This document shows positions 18,456 through 28,556 of a stretch of DNA of 64,000 nt, in pieces (the stretch's first letter is position 1; every line of letters starts with the position of its first letter). The position numbers and the translations under genes are program-made. The DNA is taken from contig JACRPO010000007.1 of assembly GCA_016223165.1 (NCBI GenBank), positions 248,001-312,000 on the forward strand, given 5' to 3'. The notes under the pieces are model-generated. The model was not told the DNA's origin, did not search any database, and worked only from the letters and a program-made list of their open reading frames with translations. This DNA comes from Burkholderiales bacterium (GTDB lineage: Bacteria > Pseudomonadota > Gammaproteobacteria > Burkholderiales > Burkholderiaceae_C).

Positions 18456-20195
18456 ATGCTGCAGCGCTCGCCGGAATCGCCAGACACCGCCGCCGCCGCC
18501 GCGGACGGCACCGTGCCGCACGTGCAGCAGCTTCGCCAGGCGCTGCTGTGGCCGCTGCGGCTGATGCAGGCGCCTGGGGCAGGCGTGACGGACGATGCGC
18601 AGGCTTCACGCGCCCCGTGGCAGGTGTTGCGCGATCTCGGCGAGCGCTCGCCCTGGCGCGAGCAGTTCGACGAGTACACCGGCGACACCGAGGGCTTCCA
18701 CGAACGCCACTACAACGAGTTCGTCGCCTTCCTGCCCTACGTGCAGCGCTTCCTGTACGGGCATGGGCGCGCGCAGCGCGGCCACGACGACGCCGGCGCG
18801 GCCGGCTCGCCGATGCGCATCTTCCGCCGCACCGACATTGCCGCCGCGCGCGTCGTGCCGCGGCCGGGCGACGCGCCGGTCACGCTTTCCGTCGTGCACA
18901 TCGACCTCTACTTCTTCTTCGGCGTCGAGGTGGTGCTGTTGAACGTGGAGGTGCTGAGCGAGAACCTGCCGCTGCCCCTGGCACAGGACCTGATGTATCG
19001 CTTCGGCCGCGCCTACCCGCCCGGCTGGGACGCGCGCGGCGAGCCGCTGCACTGCCTGGCCGCCTTCGAGTGGCTCGATGCCGACGGAAGCGTGCTCGCC
19101 GCCAGCGACGCGCAGGATCAGGAGGCGTTCTTGCGGCATGTGGCCGAGCACCGCGCGCCGCGCATCGCGCGCCACTGGGAGTTCGTGCTCGCGCCGCTCG
19201 TCAACCACCACTCGACGGCCGAAGGTCCGCTGCGCTACCGGCAGATCGAGTACCACCGCATGCCGATGATGGCCTACCTGGCGCTGGACGACCCGCGCCG
19301 GCTGAGCCGCCACGACTTCATCCGGCTCGGCCTCGTCACCGGCGGCAGCGAGACGCTGGCCACGGCCCTCGGGCCGGATGGCACCGGTGGGCCGTTGCCG
19401 TTTGCCGAATCGCACCTTGCGGACTTCGAGCGGCAGTTCTGCTACGACCGCTTCTGGGCCGAGGCGGGAGCGGCACCGCACACGCGCTACCTGTGCTCGG
19501 GCCCGGCGCTGGTGGTCGTGGGCACGAGCGGCAGTGAGTTCTTTCGCTGCAAGGACCGCGGCGTGCTGGCGCAGTTCCGCCACCAGCATTTCCTGCTCTT
19601 CCTCATCGCGCATCTGCAGAAGGCGACGCTGCTGATGTACTCCGACCGCCTGGCCGAGGCGCTGACCTCGATGGACGTCACCGTGCCTTCGAGCGTGAAG
19701 CGATTCAAGCGCCAGATCCGCCTCACCTACGTGGCCTTCCTCGGCTTCACGCACCGCTACTGGTTCCACGAGATCAGCGAGCAGGCGCACGTGAAGGCGC
19801 TGTTCCACATGTGCACGCGCCACCTCGGCATCGACGCGCTCTATGCGGAAGTCAAGGATCGCGTGCACGACATGAACGGCTACCTCGACGCCGACAGCCT
19901 GCGCCGCCAGGCCAACACCGTGGTGCGCCTGACGGTGGTGACGATCTTCGGCCTCATCGGCACCGTGACCACCGGCTTCCTGGGGATGAACCTGCTCGCC
20001 GAGCCCGACGCCCCTCTGGCGACCAAGCTGGCGTACTTCTTCGCCGTCCTGGTGCCGACCGTCGTGCTGACGATGTACACGATGGTCAAGTCAAAACGCC
20101 TGTCGGATTTCCTTGACATCGTGTCGGACGAACGCGTGCCCGTCTGGACCAAGTTCAAGGCCTTTTTCGCCGTGTGGCGTTCGCCGGACGCATAA
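18456..20195 (+). CDS. Large CorA-like membrane protein
   Basis: 579 residues. The last ~90 residues look like the CorA/MIT fold: a helix RLTVVTIFGLIGTVTTG leads into FLGMNLLAE (GMN at 510-512), then a second helix FFAVLVPTVVLTMYTM and a basic tail. CorA-family channels move Mg2+ or other divalent ions as pentamers and use the GMN motif at the pore mouth; here the preceding Tyr is Leu. The ~480-residue cytoplasmic part is much longer than in CorA (about 320 residues in all) and has no domain I can name. It converges with the TonB-C-like and corA genes. Its transport role is an inference. Confidence 0.7.
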   Translation: MLQRSPESPDTAAAAADGTVPHVQQLRQALLWPLRLMQAPGAGVTDDAQASRAPWQVLRDLGERSPWREQFDEYTGDTEGFHERHYNEFVAFLPYVQRFLYGHGRAQRGHDDAGAAGSPMRIFRRTDIAAARVVPRPGDAPVTLSVVHIDLYFFFGVEVVLLNVEVLSENLPLPLAQDLMYRFGRAYPPGWDARGEPLHCLAAFEWLDADGSVLAASDAQDQEAFLRHVAEHRAPRIARHWEFVLAPLVNHHSTAEGPLRYRQIEYHRMPMMAYLALDDPRRLSRHDFIRLGLVTGGSETLATALGPDGTGGPLPFAESHLADFERQFCYDRFWAEAGAAPHTRYLCSGPALVVVGTSGSEFFRCKDRGVLAQFRHQHFLLFLIAHLQKATLLMYSDRLAEALTSMDVTVPSSVKRFKRQIRLTYVAFLGFTHRYWFHEISEQAHVKALFHMCTRHLGIDALYAEVKDRVHDMNGYLDADSLRRQANTVVRLTVVTIFGLIGTVTTGFLGMNLLAEPDAPLATKLAYFFAVLVPTVVLTMYTMVKSKRLSDFLDIVSDERVPVWTKFKAFFAVWRSPDA

Positions 20196-20590
20196 CCTTC
20201 GATGTCCTGCGGCGAGGCAACGCCTGCTCGGCGTTGCGGACTGTTTCGAAGGCCGCGGGCAATCTAGGGGGATCGTGCGAAGGCGGAACTTTCGGCGCCG
20301 AGTTGCACTCAGAATGACTCATGTTCTCGGGGTTGCCGCTCTGTTGTGAATCGAGGTGCGGCTCCCTGATTGACGTGGGGTTTCTCTGTTGTGCAGCCGG
20401 CCCTCGCGGCTGAAATCTCCGGGCGGTTCTCCTCCTCCTCCCTCCCTCCCTCGTTCGCCCGGAGGCGCTGCACAACAGCATTTATTCGCCCGCCTTGCGC
20501 GCCAAATGATGCGCAAACTGAGCGCGAGAAACGACGTGCAGATGGGGCGGGGAAGTCCGGGATCGGACCGGGATCTGCTGCAACCTCAGT
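20196..20590. other. Non-coding gap with hairpins, less GC-rich
   Basis: No supported gene lies here. An 8-bp stem (20217-20224 with 20230-20237) lies just after the CorA-like stop and may end transcription, although no T-run follows. A second inverted pair, CTGTTGTGCAG at 20386-20396 and its complement at 20468-20478, encloses a pyrimidine-rich stretch of CTCC repeats. The gap is visibly poorer in GC than its surroundings. Confidence 0.5.
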
Positions 20591-21127
20591 TCAAGGTGGC
20601 GTCGTCGTCAAAGGCGACGCCACTTCCACTGGCGGCACGCCTTTCTGGCCCTCGGTGAGGGAGTGGGTCTGGAACAGACCCGAGCGATCGACGAAGAAGG
20701 TCTCGACGAAACGCACGACGCCCCCCGGCACCTTGGCCGGCACCGGGAACGGCGCGGCGCGGCGCAGCAACGCCAGCATCCACGGCTCGACCTCCTCGGC
20801 GGCGGGCTTGCGCACGACGTTGACGCTCGTGACCAGACCTCTCTGGTCGATCTCGGCCTCGACCGTGATGACTCCGTACACGAGCGGCGGCAGCACGCCG
20901 AGGTAGACGCGGCCGGGGAAGCATTCGTAGACATGGCGCGCGGCCTCGACGCGATAGGCGTCGGCGGTCGTGCTCGCCGCCGGGGCCAGCGGCGGGCATT
21001 GCGGTGGCGGCACCATGTTGAACTGCGCTGCGGCCCATGCCGGCATCAACCCGGCCAGCGCCGCCATCGCGGCGGCGCGTGCGCGCCGGCCGGCGCCGCC
21101 GCCGCCGCGGCTGCCGCCGAATCTCAC
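20591..21127 (-). CDS. Secreted protein with TonB C-terminal-like domain
   Basis: 178 residues from GTG 21127, overlapping the corA stop as GTGA. A basic start (RFGGSRGGGGAGRRAR) and an Ala-rich core ending WAAA/Q form a signal peptide. The rest (VYLGVLPPLVYGVITVEAEI, then RGLVTSVNVVRKPAAEEVEP) resembles the TonB C-terminal fold with its VEAxID-type strand. There is no Pro-rich spacer and no retained membrane anchor, so a classical energy-transducing role is doubtful. It is coupled to corA. Confidence 0.65.
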   Translation of the reverse strand: MRFGGSRGGGGAGRRARAAAMAALAGLMPAWAAAQFNMVPPPQCPPLAPAASTTADAYRVEAARHVYECFPGRVYLGVLPPLVYGVITVEAEIDQRGLVTSVNVVRKPAAEEVEPWMLALLRRAAPFPVPAKVPGGVVRFVETFFVDRSGLFQTHSLTEGQKGVPPVEVASPLTTTPP

Positions 21128-22098
21128 CGCAGCCACCCCTTGCGCCGGAAGTAGATGAACGGTGCGACCACACTCGCCCCCATCAGCGCAATCGCGAACG
21201 GGTAGCCCCAGGGCTGGTCCAGCTCGGGCATGTGCTTGAAGTTCATGCCGTAGATGCTGGCGATGAGCGTCGGCGGCAGCAGGGCCACGCTCGCCACCGA
21301 AAAGATCTTGATGATCTTGTTCTGGTTGATGTTGATGAAGCCAACCACCGCGTCCATGAGGAAGTTGATTTTCTCGAAGAGGAAGGCGGTGTGTGAATCC
21401 AGCGAATCGATGTCGCGCAGGATCTGCCGCGCCTCCTCGAACTGCTCGGCGTTGAGCATGCGGCTGCGCATCATGAAGCTGAGCGCACGCCGTGTATCCA
21501 TGACGTTGCGGCGGATGCGGCCGTTGACATCCTCCTCGCGCGCGATGGCCGCCAGCACCTCGGCCGCGGTGCGGTCGTTGACGTCTTCCTTCAGCACGCG
21601 CGCGCTCACCCGCTCGAGCTGGTCGTAGATGCCCTCGAGCGCGTCGGCGCTGTATTCGGCGTCGGCGTCGTAGAGCTTGAGCAGCACGTCCTTCGCGTCC
21701 TCGATGAGGGCCGGGATGCGTCGTGCGCGCAGCCGCAGCAGGCGAAAGACCGGCAGGTCCTCGGCGTGGATCGAGAAGAGCACCTTGCGGTAGAGGATGA
21801 AGGCGACACGCACGTTGCGCGGCGCCACGTCGTCGTCGATGAGGAAGTCGGAGCGGATGTGCAGCTGGCCGCCGTCCTCCTCGTAGAAGCGGGCCGATTC
21901 CTCGAGGTCGGTCTCGACGATGTCGTCGGGGATCGCGAGGTCGAAGCGGCTCCTGATCCAGCCCTTCTCCTCGGCGCTCGGCGCCTCCAGGTCCACCCAC
22001 ACCGGCTGCAGGTGCGCGAGCGACTGCGACAACTCCTCGGCGCTGCCGATCTCCTCCTGGAAGAGCCGGCCGTTGGCCAGCGTGAAGACGTTGAGCAT
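21124..22098 (-). CDS. corA: Magnesium/cobalt transporter CorA
   Basis: 324 residues, the usual CorA length. The signature YGMN is at 283-286, followed by FKHMPELDQPWGYP (the periplasmic loop) and the second helix FAIALMGASVVAPFIYF, then the basic RRKGWLR end. The N-terminal part is the cytoplasmic alpha/beta and long-helix funnel. It forms a pentameric inner-membrane Mg2+ channel. The gene overlaps the downstream TonB-C-like gene by four bases. Confidence 0.95.
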   Translation of the reverse strand: MLNVFTLANGRLFQEEIGSAEELSQSLAHLQPVWVDLEAPSAEEKGWIRSRFDLAIPDDIVETDLEESARFYEEDGGQLHIRSDFLIDDDVAPRNVRVAFILYRKVLFSIHAEDLPVFRLLRLRARRIPALIEDAKDVLLKLYDADAEYSADALEGIYDQLERVSARVLKEDVNDRTAAEVLAAIAREEDVNGRIRRNVMDTRRALSFMMRSRMLNAEQFEEARQILRDIDSLDSHTAFLFEKINFLMDAVVGFININQNKIIKIFSVASVALLPPTLIASIYGMNFKHMPELDQPWGYPFAIALMGASVVAPFIYFRRKGWLR

Positions 22099-22301
22099 TC
22101 CGCGTGCGCTTCCGCTAGTGCTGCGTGGGTCAGGGCCGTCCGACGCACACCCGGAGCAGGAGCCGCCTCACGGAGGCGGCGACGCGGGCTGTCGGTTCAC
22201 CGGGGCTGGCTCGGGTCCAACAAGGGGCTCCCATCGGGGCGACGCGGGATTATCACATCGGCCTCGCACGCCTCCGGGGTCCGCGCGGCCCCTTCGAGCC
22301 G

Positions 22302-22320
22302 CGCCGACACGAGGTCGGCG
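22302..22320 (-). terminator. Short hairpin after the RNA methyltransferase gene
   Basis: CGCCGAC (22302-22308) pairs with GTCGGCG (22314-22320) around a five-base loop, 15 bases beyond the stop at 22335. There is no T-run, so it may only be a processing or pause structure. A second stem at 22162-22180 (GCCGCCTC/GAGGCGGC) stands before corA. Confidence 0.3.
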
Positions 22321-22334
22321 TCACGCTGGCGCGT

Positions 22335-23590
<1,256 letters not shown>

Positions 23591-23594
<4 letters not shown>

Positions 23595-25342
23595 AGCGCC
23601 TTGCGCAGCGCCGCCGGCGCGATCTTCAGCGCCTCGCGGTACTTGGCCACCGTGCGCCGCGCCACCTGGATGCCCTGCTCCTCGAGCATCTGGCTGATCT
23701 GGCTGTCGGAGAGCGGCTTGGCCGCGTCCTCGGCGGCCACGAAGCGCTGGATGAGCGCGCGCACCGCCGTCGAGCTGGCATTGCCACCCGCCTCGGTGTT
23801 CAGGGAACTGCCGAAGAAGTACTTGAGCTCGAAGGTACCCTGCGGCGTCGCCATGTACTTGGCCGTGGTGACGCGCGAGATGGTGCTCTCGTGCAGGCCG
23901 AGCTCATCGGCGATCTCGCGCAGCACGAGCGGCTTCATGGCGATGGCGCCGTGCGTGAAGAAGGCACGCTGGCGCTCGACGATGGCGCGGCTGACGCGCA
24001 GGATGGTGTCGAAGCGCTGCTGCACGTTCTTCACGAACCAGCGCGCCTCCTGCAGCCGCGCCGAGAGGCCCGGGTTGCCGTTGGCGCCGCGCTGCGCGCG
24101 CGCCGCCTGCGCATAGAGGTCGTTGATGCGCAGCTTGGGCATGACGTCGGGGTTGAGCGTCACCGACAGGCCGCGCCCCGACTTGCGCACGATGACGTCG
24201 GGCACGACGATGTTCGCCTCGGCGTCCGAGAACGGCCGCCCGGGCTTGGGCTCGCAGGCGACGATCAGCGCCTGCGCCTCGCGCACGAGCTCTTCGCTGG
24301 CGCCGGTGAGCGCCATCAGGCGGCGGATGTCGCGCTTGGCGAGCAGCTCGAGGTAGTTCTGCGCGATGCGCAGCGCGAGGGTGCGCGCCGGCCCGCGCGG
24401 CTGGTGGCGGATCTGCAGCGCCAGGCACTCGCCGAGGTCGCGCGCTCCGACGCCGGCCGGCTCCAGGCTCTGCAGCCAGCGCAGCGCACAGCGCAGGCGG
24501 GCCTGCATCGCTTCGGCGGCATCGGGCGCGTCGGTGTCGGTGTCGGTGTCGATCGCCGCGCTCGTGCTGCCCGCGGCGTTCGGGGTGCCGGTGGCCGTGG
24601 TCGCAGGGGTCGCACGCGTCGCAACGGTCGAACCTGGCGCACCCGTGCCCGCCGTGGCACCGAGGACATTCGCGCCGTTCGCACCGCTCCTGCCGGTCGC
24701 CGCCATGGCCGCGGCCGCGGCGCCGGCCGCCGCGCTCATCTCAAGCAGGCGCGCACCGATCTCCTCGAGCGAATCGGCAAGGTAGCCATCGGCGTCGAGT
24801 GATTCGATGAGCACGAACAGCGCCACGCGGTCCTCGGGCGACAGCCGCATCGAGACCGCCTGGCGGCGCAGGTGCTCGGTGAGCGAGAGGTCGGCGCCGC
24901 GCCGTTCGTGCATCTCGCCGTCGTCGTCGCCGCCCTCGCGCTGCACGCGGCCCGGGGTCTCGCGGATGCCGTCGAAGTCGTCGCCTTCGGTGCCGTTCTC
25001 CCAGTCGTCGCGGCCGGGCGTGCCGAACTCGTCGGCGCGAATCTCGGCGAGCGCCTCGCCGCCGGTCTCGCCGACATCGCCGCCGCCGGCGCGCTCGCCG
25101 CCCTCGCCGCCGGGCTCGTCGATGCGGTCGGCCGGCACGGCGTCGGCCTGCGGCCGGTCCAGCGGCGTCTCGAAGGGGCTCGGGCTGTCCTCCTCGACGT
25201 CGAGGAAGGGGTTCTGCTCCAGCATCTGCGCGACTTCCTGGTGCAGCTCCAGCGTCGACAGCTGCAGCAGGCGGATCGACTGCTGCAGCTGCGGCGTCAG
25301 CGCCGGGTTCTGCGAGAGACGGACTTGCAGGGTGGGTTTCAT
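23591..25342 (-). CDS. rpoN: RNA polymerase sigma-54 factor RpoN
   Basis: 583 residues from ATG 25342. Region I starts MKPTLQVRLSQNPALTPQLQQ. The core-binding region, the helix-turn-helix (HESTISRVTTAKYMATPQGT) and the RpoN box ARRTVAKYRE (561-570) are all present. It directs polymerase to -24/-12 promoters with enhancer ATPases. It is about 90 residues longer than typical RpoN, because region II is long and acidic and because an Ala/Thr/Gly linker of ~77 residues (about 202-278), ending in a TDTDTD run, lies before the core-binding domain. It is downstream of lptA-lptB. Confidence 0.97.
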
Positions 25343-25358
25343 GGCACAGGCCCTGCGC

Positions 25359-26195
25359 TCACATGCGGAAATGCTCGCCGAGGTAGACCTTGCGCACGTC
25401 GGCGTTGGCGACGATCTCGGTCGGCGTGCCCTCGGCGAGCACGCTGCCTTCGCTGATGATGTAGGCGCGGTCGCAGATGCCCAGCGTCTCGCGCACGTTG
25501 TGGTCGGTGATGAGCACACCGATGCCGCGCGCGCGCAGGAAGCCGATGATGCGCTGGATCTCGATGACGGCGATCGGGTCGACGCCGGCGAACGGCTCGT
25601 CGAGCAGGATGAAGCGCGGCTGCGTCGCGAGCGCCCGTGCGATCTCGACGCGGCGGCGCTCGCCGCCCGAGAGCGCCGGCGCCGGCGAGTCGCGCAGCTT
25701 CTCGATCGAGAGGTCGGCGAGCAGTTCGCCCTGCAGCTCGTCGATGCGCCGCCCGGGCAGCGGCCGGCCGTCGGGCCCGCGCTGCAGCTCGAGCACGGCG
25801 CGGATGTTCTCCGCCACCGTGAGCTTGCGGAAGATCGACGCCTCCTGCGGCAGGTACGACAAGCCCAGGCGCGCGCGCTGGTGGATGGGCAGGCCCTGCA
25901 CCGGCTTGCCGTCGATGCGGATCACTCCCTCGTCGGCGCGCACGAGCCCGACCACCATGTAGAAGGTCGTCGTCTTGCCGGCGCCGTTGGGCCCGAGCAG
26001 GCCCACCACCTCGCCGGCGCCGACCGCGAGGTGCACGTCCTTGACGACGGTGCGCGGGCCGTAGCGCTTCTGCAGGTGTTCGGCTTCGAGCCGGCTGCGC
26101 GCGGCCGGCGCGGCACGCGACGTGGCTGCGGCCTCGGCAACCTCGGCCGTCCCGGGCGGCGGCGCCAGCCCGGCCGGAGCACCGTGGGCGCTCAA
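25359..26195 (-). CDS. lptB: LPS export ABC transporter ATP-binding protein LptB
   Basis: 278 residues. Walker A is GPNGAGKTT (68-76), the signature is LSGGE (175-179), Walker B is FILLDEP, and the switch His is H232. LptB powers LptFG-mediated extraction of LPS from the inner membrane. No ATG or GTG precedes the conserved part, so the start is probably TTG 26195, whose TTGA overlaps the lptA stop. That leaves an unusual ~35-residue Ala/Pro-rich extension before the ABC fold. It lies 16 bases upstream of rpoN, the common betaproteobacterial order. Confidence 0.95.
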   Translation of the reverse strand: MSAHGAPAGLAPPPGTAEVAEAAATSRAAPAARSRLEAEHLQKRYGPRTVVKDVHLAVGAGEVVGLLGPNGAGKTTTFYMVVGLVRADEGVIRIDGKPVQGLPIHQRARLGLSYLPQEASIFRKLTVAENIRAVLELQRGPDGRPLPGRRIDELQGELLADLSIEKLRDSPAPALSGGERRRVEIARALATQPRFILLDEPFAGVDPIAVIEIQRIIGFLRARGIGVLITDHNVRETLGICDRAYIISEGSVLAEGTPTEIVANADVRKVYLGEHFRM

Positions 26196-26875
26196 CGCCG
26201 CTCCCCGCCAAGCCCGCGGCTGGGAGTGAGCGGCACGGCTTCGGCGGCCGCGCCGGACGTCGATCCTGAAGCCGCCCCGGAGGCCGCTCCCGAGGCTGCC
26301 TCGGCGCGCGGGCTCAGCACCACGCGCACGCGCCCGGTCGGGTTGGCCGCCGTCGGCTCGCCACCCTCGACGCGGAAGACCTCGGCCAGGTTGTCCCAGA
26401 CGATGGTGGCGCCGGTGATCTCGTCGGCCACCGTGCCGGCGCGCAGCCGGCGCACCGACCCGTTGCCGACGAAGCGCAGCGTGTCCGCCTTGCCGTCGAA
26501 CTCGATGCGCTCGGCCACGCCTTCGACGACCTCTTCGCCGGCGCCGTCGCGGCGCTGGCGCCAGCTGGCCGGCCGGCCATTGCCGCCGATGGCGCTGGCG
26601 GCGCGGAAGCCGTCGGGCATCTCACGCATTTCCACGCGGTCGGCGCGCAGCACCATGGTGCCCTGGGAAATGACGACGTTGCCGTTGAAGACGACCACCT
26701 GGCGCTGCAGGTCCACCGTGCCGGGACGATCGGCCTCCACCACCATCGGCTTGCTGCGGTCGGCCCGTTCGGCGTGGACCTTGGGCGCGAGAACTGCTGC
26801 GGCCAGGGCCGCCGAGACCGCGGCGGCCATTGCCGCAGCGGATCGAATGGGGGACGAAGCTCGGGGGGCAGTCAT
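26192..26875 (-). CDS. lptA: LPS transport periplasmic protein LptA
   Basis: 227 residues. A signal peptide (about 1-35, cleavage after KVHA) is followed by the OstA/LptA beta-jellyroll start [17 protein letters not shown] and [20 protein letters not shown]. LptA forms the periplasmic bridge that carries LPS from LptBFGC to LptDE. The C-terminus carries short GAASGAASG repeats. lptC and kdsC, which often precede lptA, are not beside it. A 217-base gap upstream holds a sigma-54-like site on the opposite strand. Confidence 0.93.
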   Translation of the reverse strand: MTAPRASSPIRSAAAMAAAVSAALAAAVLAPKVHAERADRSKPMVVEADRPGTVDLQRQVVVFNGNVVISQGTMVLRADRVEMREMPDGFRAASAIGGNGRPASWRQRRDGAGEEVVEGVAERIEFDGKADTLRFVGNGSVRRLRAGTVADEITGATIVWDNLAEVFRVEGGEPTAANPTGRVRVVLSPRAEAASGAASGAASGSTSGAAAEAVPLTPSRGLGGERR

Positions 26876-26879
26876 CGGA

Positions 26880-26895
26880 TGGCACGCAAGTTGCA
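26880..26895 (+). promoter_or_regulatory. Consensus sigma-54 promoter-like site
   Basis: TGGCACGCAAGTTGCA matches the -24/-12 consensus TGGCACG-N4-TTGC[A/T] at every specified position and reads on the + strand, with a start expected near 26907. The downstream 185 bases contain no + strand gene, intrinsic terminator or credible small reading frame, and then run antisense to dsbA. On the minus strand a weaker TGGCCTG-N4-TTGC also exists, but it would start transcription at the lptA start codon. Confidence 0.45.
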
Positions 26896-27092
26896 GGCCA
26901 TTCTAGACTTTGCCTCGGCCGGTGCTGGGGGCGAGGCGCGCGGCGAACCGCACACCCGGCGGCGGCGGCCCACCGCAACCGCCGCGTGGCCGAGGGTACG
27001 CCACGCCGGGTGGGCCGCCCGACCACTGGGGCCACTGCGGCCGCGGCGGCCGCTGATGGCCGGCGTGGCCGGCCGGCGACCGCGCGCCGCGT

Positions 27093-27761
27093 TCAGCCGC
27101 CGCGGGCGCGGCCGATCAGGAAGTCGGCCACCGCCACCATGCGCTCCAGCGAGCCGGCCAGGCTGCCCGAGGTGAACCAGCGCCCTTGCACGCCGAGCGC
27201 CGGCACGCCGTCGATCTTGTAGGCGTCGGTGAGCTGGCGGGCGCGCGCCGCCTTCGTGTTGACGCCGAACGACTTCATCGTCGCCACCAGCTTGGCACCG
27301 TCGATGCCGCTTTCGGTGCCGAAGGCGCTGATGTCGCTGTCGGAGATCAGCTGGCGCCGGTTGCTCGAGGCGTGCATGGCGGCGAAGACCTTGCGGTGCA
27401 TGGTGGCCAGCACCCCCATCTCCTCGAGCGCGTAGTACAGCTTCTGGTGGATCTGGTGCTGTGCGCCGAAGCCCACGTGCACGCGCCTGAACGACACGTC
27501 GGCCGGCAGGCGCTTGACCCAGCCTTCCAGCATCGGCTCGAAGCTGTTGCAGTGCGGGCAGCCGTACCAGAAGAACTCGACGACATCGATCTTCTTGTCC
27601 GGCGAGGGCAGCGACACCGAGGCCGGCGTCGACAGGCGCACGAAGTGCTGCCCCTCGAGGGGCGCGCCGGCCGGCGCGGTCTGCGCCAGCAGGACCTGCG
27701 GCGTCGCCAGCACGGCGCCTGCGGCCACGATCTGGCGAGAGAAGTCACGCCGGTTGGACAT
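27093..27761 (-). CDS. dsbA: Periplasmic thiol:disulfide interchange protein DsbA
   Basis: 222 residues from ATG 27761 behind AAAGGA. The active site is C68-PH-C71 (WYGCPHCNSFEP), the same dipeptide as E. coli DsbA, and the cis-Pro loop is GVPALGV. DsbA oxidises cysteine pairs in exported proteins. The signal has a twin-arginine-like start (NRRDFSRQ) before a hydrophobic stretch, so Tat export is possible. It lies downstream of argS and the SPOR gene, a conserved Burkholderiales order. Confidence 0.95.
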   Translation of the reverse strand: MSNRRDFSRQIVAAGAVLATPQVLLAQTAPAGAPLEGQHFVRLSTPASVSLPSPDKKIDVVEFFWYGCPHCNSFEPMLEGWVKRLPADVSFRRVHVGFGAQHQIHQKLYYALEEMGVLATMHRKVFAAMHASSNRRQLISDSDISAFGTESGIDGAKLVATMKSFGVNTKAARARQLTDAYKIDGVPALGVQGRWFTSGSLAGSLERMVAVADFLIGRARGG

Positions 27762-27864
27762 GGGAGATCCTTTCAGGAGTCAGGTCAGGAGGAGAGGAGA
27801 AGACCACCTGCGGCGACCCCACGCGCGCCCCTGCCGCACGGGGCGGAGGGTGGGGCTGGCGCAT

Positions 27865-28551
27865 TCAGGGCCGCTCGACGCGCACGATCTGCGCGTCGAT
27901 CGCCGCGGCCTGGAATTTGACGAGCAGGGCGTCGGCCTCCTCGCGCGTGCGGAACGGACCGACGCGCACGCGATAGACGGTGCGCCCGGATTGCTCTCGC
28001 TCGCTGACATTGGCCACCTGCCCCATGAGGGCGAGCTTGGCGCGTTGCTGTTCGGCATCTTCGCTTCGTGTGTAGGCACCGGCCTGCACGAAGAAGACGA
28101 ACGGTTCACCCCCGAGCGCGGTGGACCGCTGCGGCGGCGAAGCCGCGGCCTGTGGCACGGGCGCGCCGGACAGGATGGCGGCGGGGTCGCGCGGGGCAGC
28201 GCCCGATGCGGCACGCGAGGGCGGCGCCGTCGCCGTGGCCGGCGCCTCGGCCGGCGCCGGAACGATGCCCGGCGGCGGCGGCAGGATCGGCGCCGTGCCC
28301 GGCGCCGGCACGACGACGCCGCTGGCGCTCGCCCCGGCCGCGCCGCGCGCCGCACGGCCGCCGAGCGGTGCGTTGGGGTCCCAGCTGCGGTTGCGCTCGG
28401 CCTCGGCGTTGTCCTGCTCGGTGGTACGGCCAGGCACCTTGTTGACGAAGGGCACCGGCACCTTGGCGATGTACAGCGCCACGCCGAGCGCGAGCACGAG
28501 GCCCGACAGCAGGCCGACCACGACGCCGATGGCGAAGCCGCCACGTTGCAT
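27865..28551 (-). CDS. SPOR domain-containing inner-membrane protein
   Basis: 228 residues from ATG 28551; the frame continues upstream inside argS but that part is a shadow. A short cytoplasmic head and one membrane helix (about 7-29, FAIGVVVGLLSGLVLALGVA) are followed by a Pro/Ala-rich periplasmic linker. The C-terminal SPOR domain (about 155-228; FFVQAGAYTRSEDAEQ, VYRVRVGPFRTREEADAL) binds denuded septal peptidoglycan. The architecture is that of FtsN-like cell-division proteins. It begins five bases after argS ends. Confidence 0.9.
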   Translation of the reverse strand: MQRGGFAIGVVVGLLSGLVLALGVALYIAKVPVPFVNKVPGRTTEQDNAEAERNRSWDPNAPLGGRAARGAAGASASGVVVPAPGTAPILPPPPGIVPAPAEAPATATAPPSRAASGAAPRDPAAILSGAPVPQAAASPPQRSTALGGEPFVFFVQAGAYTRSEDAEQQRAKLALMGQVANVSEREQSGRTVYRVRVGPFRTREEADALLVKFQAAAIDAQIVRVERP

Positions 28552-28556
28552 GTTCT

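Noticed and set aside
25342..25358. TGGCAC-N5-CTGC between lptB and rpoN
   Set aside because: One mismatch in the -12 and it reads on the plus strand into lptB antisense; treated as chance.
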